Part shown: piece after piece, positions 58,277 through 64,000 of the stretch
Layout: every line of letters starts with the position of its first letter
Position numbering within the stretch: the stretch's first letter is position 1
Assembly: GCA_041905595.1 (NCBI GenBank)
Contig: JAYRKT010000001.1
Location: forward strand, 1 to 64,000
Direction of reading: 5' to 3'
DNA from: Aliitabrizicola sp041905595
GTDB taxonomy: Bacteria > Pseudomonadota > Alphaproteobacteria > Rhodobacterales > Rhodobacteraceae
DNA length: 64,000 nt
Translations under genes and position numbers: made by a program
The notes under the pieces: model-generated
Seen by the model: only the letters and a program-made list of their open reading frames with translations
Told to the model about the DNA's origin: nothing
Databases searched by the model: none

Positions 58277-58734
58277 GTCGCCAGCACTTCCCCATTCGGG
58301 CCGATCAACACCTTGTTGAAATTCCAGCGTGGCGTGAAGCCGGTTTCATCGCGAAGCCAGATGTAGAATGGATGGGCGGCGGGGCCGGTGACATGGGTGA
58401 TATCGGTCATCGGAAGACTTACGTCGAACTGCATCGCGCAATACTGCTTCACTTCCTTCGCAGACCCAAGTTCCTGGCGGAAATCGTCCGAGGGCACGGC
58501 AAGCACGACCAGCCCGCGCGGACCGAATTCGTCCTGGAGCTGCTGCAGCTCCGTGAACTGCGGGGCGAAACCGCAGAGCGACGCGGTATTCACGACCAGC
58601 ACCGGACGGCCTCGGAAACTGTCCATGTCGATGGTTCCGCCGTCGATCGATGTGAAGGTGAAACCGGCCTGCGCTGTTGTCGCCCCCGCCAAGACGCCGA
58701 CTGCGGCAACCGCAGCTGTTAGCCAACCTGCCAT
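58210..58734 (-). CDS. Exported glutathione-peroxidase-family protein
   Basis: A 174-residue thiol peroxidase of the glutathione peroxidase family. A signal peptide (WLTAAVAAVGVLAGATTAQA, 4-23) targets it to the periplasm. The active-site segment is NTASLCGFAPQF with Cys54 in the position of selenocysteine, and PRWNFNKVLIG carries the Trp-Asn pair. The start at 58734 is chosen for GGAGG seven bases upstream. Canonical enzymes read ASKCGxTPQ, so this is a slightly diverged form. Its 3' end overlaps the acuC-like gene by 67 bp, the next gene on the strand. Confidence 0.88.
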   Translation of the reverse strand: MAGWLTAAVAAVGVLAGATTAQAGFTFTSIDGGTIDMDSFRGRPVLVVNTASLCGFAPQFTELQQLQDEFGPRGLVVLAVPSDDFRQELGSAKEVKQYCAMQFDVSLPMTDITHVTGPAAHPFYIWLRDETGFTPRWNFNKVLIGPNGEVLATWGSTTKPTSTSILSKIEPLLN

Positions 58735-58894
58735 CGAAAATCCTCCCGTCACGCCTGCAACCATCCTCATTGTTGGGAGTTAGTCCCGAGTGGAGTTGCG
58801 TCAACTTCGCGGGAGGAAGGACGTCGGTCTGGACAACACGCCCGGATCGACTGACAATGAAAGCAAAGAGAGATAAACTCCGAGCAGGCGATTA

Positions 58895-59431
58895 GTGAAC
58901 AGGTCAAAGGCCATTACTCTGTTGAGCGATACGACCACCAGAACGCAATATGGAGCGATCTGTTGGCGGATGCACAAGTCCGGCATTCAGGTGCTGCTTG
59001 TGACCTCGCGAGATACGGGGCGGTGGATCATCCCGAAGGGCTGGCCGATCGCCGGGGCGACCGATGCCGGTTCGGCCGAGCGTGAGGCCTGGGAAGAGGC
59101 GGGGGTGCTGGGCAAGATGCTGCCGCTCTGCCTGGGCGTCTATGCCTATGACAAAGTTGTCGTTCCCGGCCGCAGTATCCCCTGCGTCGTCGCGGTCTAT
59201 CCGCTGCGCGTGACCGAGTTGAAGAAACGCTTCCCCGAGCGCAAGCAACGTCGCCGCAAGTGGTTCTCGCTCGAGGACGCGATCCGGAAAGTGGCGGAGC
59301 CGGAACTTCGCCAGATCCTCGCCGAGTTCCGGCCACCGACCATGGCAGAGATCGAGGCAGCAGGGTTGGCTCCAACGCTCGCAGAGCCAGCGAACGCCCC
59401 GTCGACCGACAGCCTGCGCGACAGCGATTGA
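58895..59431 (+). CDS. Nudix hydrolase (diphosphoinositol-polyphosphate-phosphohydrolase-like)
   Basis: A 178-residue Nudix protein. The Nudix box ends REAWEEAGV (near 63-71), preceded by IPKGWPIAG as in DIPP-type members. The first Glu of the canonical box (G-x5-E) is replaced by Ala, while the REUxEExGU part is intact. A C-terminal tail of about 45 residues is acidic and disordered-looking. The GTG start at 58895 is taken because it gives the family N-terminus (YGAICWRMH follows). It probably hydrolyses a nucleoside diphosphate derivative or a polyphosphorylated inositol-like compound. Confidence 0.88.
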   Translation: MNRSKAITLLSDTTTRTQYGAICWRMHKSGIQVLLVTSRDTGRWIIPKGWPIAGATDAGSAEREAWEEAGVLGKMLPLCLGVYAYDKVVVPGRSIPCVVAVYPLRVTELKKRFPERKQRRRKWFSLEDAIRKVAEPELRQILAEFRPPTMAEIEAAGLAPTLAEPANAPSTDSLRDSD

Positions 59432-59481
59432 ATTCCTGACGCGATCGACTATCTCGATCCTCGGAAGCCCTGTGTGACAGA

Positions 59482-59898
59482 ATGATCCACTACAACCTGA
59501 ACTGCGCGTCCGGCCATGAGTTCGACAGCTGGTTCAAATCCTCGGAAGCGTTCGATAGCCTCGTTGCCGCAGCGAGGGTGAGCTGCCCTGTCTGTGGCAG
59601 CACCGAAGTGTCCAAGGCCCTGATGGCGCCGTCTGTTGCCGTGTCAAGCGAAGTACGGGATCTGGGCGCCCCTGCGAGCGAGGTCGAGCAGGCACTGGCG
59701 GCACTGCGACGTCAGATCGAGGAAAACTCAGAATATGTCGGTCTGAATTTCGCAGCCGAGGCGCGCAGGATGCATGAGGGCGACCTTCCGGCCCGCTCGA
59801 TCTATGGCGAGGCGAAGCCCGAAGAGGCGAAGCAGCTGATCGAGGATGGTGTCCCGGTCGCTCCGCTGCCTTTCATGCCGCGGCGAAAGACCAACTGA
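59482..59898 (+). CDS. DUF1178 family protein (zinc-ribbon-like)
   Basis: A 138-residue protein of the DUF1178 family, common in alphaproteobacteria. The N-terminus MIHYNLNCASGHEFDSWFKS and the CPVCGS knuckle near 35-40 together would form a zinc ribbon (Cys8, His12-like, Cys35, Cys38). The C-terminal half is charged and helical (YVGLNFAAEARRMHEGD). Function unknown. It follows the Nudix gene by 50 bp on the same strand and is convergent with the 2Fe-2S ferredoxin gene 6 bp away. Confidence 0.87.
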   Translation: MIHYNLNCASGHEFDSWFKSSEAFDSLVAAARVSCPVCGSTEVSKALMAPSVAVSSEVRDLGAPASEVEQALAALRRQIEENSEYVGLNFAAEARRMHEGDLPARSIYGEAKPEEAKQLIEDGVPVAPLPFMPRRKTN

Positions 59899-59904
59899 CC
59901 TGCG

Positions 59905-60228
59905 TCAGATCTGCTTTTCCGGCATTTCGACGACCAAGCCGTCCAGCGCCGCAGTCACCTTTATCTGGCAGGTCAGACGCGACCGCACCGGATCGGGGTT
60001 CCAGGCAAAATCGAGCATGTCCTGTTCCATCGCATCCTTGGCGGGCAGCTTTTCGACCCAATCGGCAGCGACATAAACGTGGCAGGTCGAGCAGGCGCAG
60101 GCGCCGCCGCAGTCAGCCTCGATTCCCGGAATGCCGTTGTCGCGCGCACCTTCCATCACCGTAAGGCCGTTCGGCACATCGACGACATGCTCTTTGCCGC
60201 CGAATTCGATATAGGTGATTTTCGCCAT
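59905..60228 (-). CDS. [2Fe-2S] ferredoxin (adrenodoxin/ferredoxin VI type)
   Basis: A 107-residue ferredoxin. The cluster ligands Cys40-x5-Cys46-x2-Cys49 (DCGGACACSTCHVYV) and Cys87 (LTCQIK) match the adrenodoxin-like group, including Rhodobacter ferredoxin VI. It serves as an electron carrier for iron-sulfur assembly or cytochrome P450-type oxygenases; no partner gene is adjacent. The start at 60228 (MAKITYIEF) is conserved in the family and has AAGGCG upstream. Confidence 0.93.
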   Translation of the reverse strand: MAKITYIEFGGKEHVVDVPNGLTVMEGARDNGIPGIEADCGGACACSTCHVYVAADWVEKLPAKDAMEQDMLDFAWNPDPVRSRLTCQIKVTAALDGLVVEMPEKQI

Positions 60229-60361
60229 CGCCTTGTCCTTCAACCGGAATGCCCGCGGTTTCTAGCCTAGCCGCCCGGCAGCTTCCATACCCCAGTTGCG
60301 CGACCTTTCCTGACGTCTTAGCGTCAGCGGACGAGCCAGGCGGTGCAACGGGAGGGGCGCC

Positions 60362-60982
60362 ATGCCGTTAGAGGTCGTCGGGACCGGCTTCGGACGCACA
60401 GGTACGGATTCGATGCGCGAGGCCTTGGGAATTCTCGGCTTCGGCCCTTGCCATCACATGTTCGAAGTGAATTCCAACCCCGAACAGAAGCGGCTGTGGC
60501 GGGCGCTCGCCGCCGGCGAGCCCCCTGACTGGGAGGCGCTTTTCGAGGGCTACCGTTCGTGCATGGACTGGCCCTCGGCGCATTTCTGGCGAGAGCTTGT
60601 CGAGGCCTATCCGAAGGCAAAAGTCATCCTGACCTGGCGCAGCGCAGAAAGCTGGTGGGCAAGCTATGAACGCACCCTGCTTCCTGCATTGAATGGCAGC
60701 ACCGATCCCGCCTCGCTTGGTATCGCCCTCGTCGCCAGACAGGCACTTGGCGGCAGGCCCGACGATCGCGAACATGTCATGGCGATCTACGAGGCGCATG
60801 TGGCGGCAGTGAAATCCACGGTGCCGCCGGATCGGCTGCTCGTGCACGAGCTGGGTGATGGCTGGGGGCCGCTTTGCGCTCATCTTGGCGTGGCAGTGCC
60901 GGACGTGCCCTATCCCCACCAGAACAGCCGGACCGAGTTCTCCACGCGCTTCGGCACTGGTCAGGATGCGCCGGCAACCTGA
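60362..60982 (+). CDS. Sulfotransferase-family protein
   Basis: A 206-residue protein. The N-terminal VVGTGFGRTGTDSMREAL is the PAPS phosphate-binding loop of a sulfotransferase group in which a Thr-rich loop replaces the usual SGT motif. KVILTWRSAESWWASYERTL near 90-109 matches the 3'-phosphate-binding strand of the family. It would transfer sulfate from PAPS to an unknown small molecule or glycan. It is cytosolic, single, and preceded by GGGAGGGGCGCC at the start. Confidence 0.85.
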   Translation: MPLEVVGTGFGRTGTDSMREALGILGFGPCHHMFEVNSNPEQKRLWRALAAGEPPDWEALFEGYRSCMDWPSAHFWRELVEAYPKAKVILTWRSAESWWASYERTLLPALNGSTDPASLGIALVARQALGGRPDDREHVMAIYEAHVAAVKSTVPPDRLLVHELGDGWGPLCAHLGVAVPDVPYPHQNSRTEFSTRFGTGQDAPAT

Positions 60983-61098
60983 CCGTCCTGCAACGCTTCT
61001 GCCCACGTGCTGGCGGGACAGCTTCCTCGGCCGAGGCTTTGCCGCTATCGTGTCCCGCATTCCGGGCAAACCGGCACGAATTACAACCGACAGGCCGC

Positions 61099-61638
61099 AT
61101 GATCCGCTTCCTTGCTTCCGGTGCCCTGTGTCTGGCCTTGACTGGCTGCGACAGCATCCCGACGTCTGGCGCCACCTCCGGCGCCGATCTGCGCGCCGAG
61201 CTGGTTCCGGCTGAAGGCGATGCGCCTCCTGCTGCACCAGCTGGTGCGTGCTGGGCCAAGGAGACGACGCCCGCGGTGATCGAAACGGTCAGCGAGCAGG
61301 AAATGATCCGGCCAGCGCAGCTGGCCGAGGATGGAACGCAGATATCGCCGGCGGTCTTTCGCAGCGTCACGCGACAGAAGATCGTGCAGGATCGCGAGTC
61401 GGTGTTTTTCCGCACCCCCTGCGGGGCCGACGAAAACGTCACCTTCATCGCCTCGCTGCAGCGCGCGCTCAAGGCCCGAGGTCTATACTCCGCGCCGGTG
61501 ACTGGTGAGATGGACGAAGCCACTCACCTGGCCATCCGTCGCTATCAGGAGCCGCGGGGCCTGGACAGCAAGATCCTGTCGCTTGCCGCGGCCCGCGATC
61601 TGGGACTGGTCGCCGTGGATCGCGATAGCCTGCAATAA
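61099..61638 (+). CDS. Lipoprotein with peptidoglycan-binding domain
   Basis: A 179-residue predicted lipoprotein. The signal sequence ends in the lipobox LALTGC, with Cys17 as the acylation site. The C-terminal half (VTFIASLQRALKARGLYSAP, then GEMDEATHLAIRRYQEPRG) is a PG_binding_1 domain. It would anchor an outer or inner membrane to the cell wall. The start is the ATG at 61099, which gives a standard lipoprotein signal. It is convergent with degP, and a strong terminator lies just after its stop. Confidence 0.88.
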   Translation: MIRFLASGALCLALTGCDSIPTSGATSGADLRAELVPAEGDAPPAAPAGACWAKETTPAVIETVSEQEMIRPAQLAEDGTQISPAVFRSVTRQKIVQDRESVFFRTPCGADENVTFIASLQRALKARGLYSAPVTGEMDEATHLAIRRYQEPRGLDSKILSLAAARDLGLVAVDRDSLQ

Positions 61639-61643
61639 GAAAA

Positions 61644-61672
61644 GGGGGCCCCTTGGGCGCCCCCTCGTTTTT
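61644..61672. terminator. Bidirectional terminator between the lipoprotein gene and degP
   Basis: GGGGGC and GCCCCC arms with an inner CCC/GGG, followed by TCGTTTTT on the plus strand and by TTTTCTTATT on the minus strand. It sits between two convergent genes. Confidence 0.8.
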
Positions 61673-61689
61673 GTCGGTCCTGGACCGGA

Positions 61690-63165
<1,476 letters not shown>

Positions 63166-63306
63166 TCGAAACTCCTTTTGGCTGCATGTAGCTGCCGGTC
63201 CTGCAACCGGCCTGATGCGCAGATACACCGCGTGAGGGCGCCATCTGCAATGCAATCCCGTTCGCATAGGCTCAATTCAGTGTGAAAGATCCGTTAGCAG
63301 ACTCTG

Positions 63307-63501
63307 TCACGCCCCAAGATGACGGGCAAGCCAGACGAGCATCACGCCCAAGGCCATTGCCCCCAGGCCGAGAACCCTGCGCTGGTCCCGCGGCATGGCT
63401 GAAAAGCGCGCCAGCAGTTCCTCCATGCGCGAAGGGGCCAGCGCAAGCGCCAGCCCCTCGACGGACAGAACCAGACCGATCGCCAGAAGCAGAAGGGTCA
63501 T
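63307..63501 (-). CDS. DUF2065 small membrane protein
   Basis: A 64-residue protein with two hydrophobic helices (LLLLAIGLVLSVEGLALALA and LGLGAMALGVMLVWLARHLG) joined by a short charged loop (DQRRVL). It matches the DUF2065 family, typically encoded between hflC and degP. Its start overlaps the hflC stop by 4 bp (ATGA). Its function is unknown; the position suggests a role in membrane protein quality control. Confidence 0.9.
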   Translation of the reverse strand: MTLLLLAIGLVLSVEGLALALAPSRMEELLARFSAMPRDQRRVLGLGAMALGVMLVWLARHLGA

Positions 63502-64000
63502 GGTGTCTTTTGCCCTTCACTCGCCGGCGCGACCGCGCCGGCGGGAGGAGTACCATAGCCGTTGAGGTATTCGAAGAAGACCGAATTTGGCTCGAGCACG
63601 ATCGAGGAATTCGTTCCCTTTAACGCGGTCTCGTAGGCTTGCAGGGAGCGGGTAAAAGCGAAGAACTCCGGGTTCTTGCCATAGGCGGCCGCATAGATCG
63701 CGTTGCGCTTCGCATCGGCCTCGCCGCGGACGACGTCGGCCTGACGGCGCGCGTCCGACGTCACCTCGACGACCGACCGGTCTGCAGTCGCGCGCACCCG
63801 CGCGGCCGCCTCGCCGCCGCGCGCGATCTCGTCCGCGGCCTCGCGCTCGCGTTCGGCGCGCATCCGCGCATAGGTCGCCGCCAGGTTCTGTTCCGGCAAA
63901 TCGGTGCGGGTCAGGCGCACGTCGATGACGTCGACGCCTAGCGCTGCGGCCTCGCGCCGGGCCAGATCCCGGATGCGGTTCATCAGGCCGGTCCGGTCCT
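63498..64000 (-). CDS. hflC: HflC, modulator of FtsH protease (C-terminal part, cut by window edge)
   Basis: About 165 residues of the C-terminal half, open to the window edge. The SPFH/band-7 ending is clear: EAAALGVDVIDVRLTRTDLP, then AERERE and VVRGEADAKRNAIYAAAYGK, with a coiled helical stretch and a final EFFAFTRSLQAYETAL. HflC with HflK forms a membrane cage around FtsH and limits its proteolysis. The gene precedes DUF2065 and degP on the same strand. The N-terminal membrane helix lies outside the window. Confidence 0.93.
   Translation of the reverse strand, partial: DRTGLMNRIRDLARREAAALGVDVIDVRLTRTDLPEQNLAATYARMRAEREREAADEIARGGEAAARVRATADRSVVEVTSDARRQADVVRGEADAKRNAIYAAAYGKNPEFFAFTRSLQAYETALKGTNSSIVLEPNSVFFEYLNGYGTPPAGAVAPASEGQKTP

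Overview
This is a GC-rich (roughly 65 %) chromosomal window from an alphaproteobacterium, most probably of the order Rhodobacterales (Rhodobacteraceae/Paracoccaceae). The placement is inferred from the HflC-DUF2065-DegP order, the CarD, RpoH and Anbu-cluster protein types, a form IA RubisCO with CbbQ/CbbO, and SoeABC. The DNA is densely coding. I saw no rRNA or tRNA gene, no insertion sequence, no phage gene and no CRISPR array.

Positions 1-11,100 hold the Calvin-Benson-Bassham (CBB) genes as two back-to-back modules. Each is a minus-strand operon with its own divergent LysR-type CbbR gene. Module 1 is cbbR (4194) with fructose bisphosphatase, phosphoribulokinase, transketolase and the start of GAPDH. 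Module 2 is cbbR (10188) with cbbL, cbbS, cbbQ and cbbO. The first cbbR and cbbO meet tail to tail and overlap by 11 bp. Next to them (11,150-15,973) are a broken ArsR-type regulator and soeABC, encoding a cytoplasm-facing sulfite dehydrogenase. CO2 fixation and oxidation of reduced sulfur therefore lie side by side, which suggests sulfur-driven litho- or photoautotrophy (inference).

Positions 16,265-29,095 are mixed housekeeping genes: a GlsB/YeaQ membrane protein, dimethylarginine hydrolase, a glycosyltransferase-like protein, a LysE exporter with a divergent Lrp regulator, O-acetylhomoserine sulfhydrylase, a SIMPL-domain protein, a 952-residue single-pass protein of unknown function, a Kef-type antiporter, divergent cobT/cobS, and CarD. 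Positions 29,394-33,624 carry a 7Fe ferredoxin, an Hsp15-like S4 protein, a SUV3-like helicase and a TPR protein.

Positions 34,940-38,884 are a compact four-gene cluster: circularly permuted ATP-grasp, alpha-E, transglutaminase-like protein and Anbu proteasome-like peptidase. Its biological role is largely unknown and it is the best candidate here for an under-described system. Divergent from it are a ligase-associated exonuclease and an ATP-dependent DNA ligase, followed by opgG, an M3 oligopeptidase, a GNAT protein, a Gfo/Idh oxidoreductase, rpoH and an RluD-type pseudouridine synthase.

Positions 49,686-56,558 form a polyamine-type ABC importer (ATPase, two permeases, binding protein) bracketed by two different amidases. 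The rest holds ThpR, an AcuC/HDAC-family protein, a periplasmic glutathione peroxidase, a Nudix protein, DUF1178, a 2Fe-2S ferredoxin, a sulfotransferase, a peptidoglycan-binding lipoprotein and the degP-DUF2065-hflC group.

At non-coding scale, three kinds of short palindromic or stem-loop elements recur. One has a CC(G/C)GAGG-TATTT-like core (four copies), one is a pair of GATTTTTCTGC hairpins next to rpoH, and one is a double AATCCTT palindrome that lies inside the end of soeA and encodes its tail.
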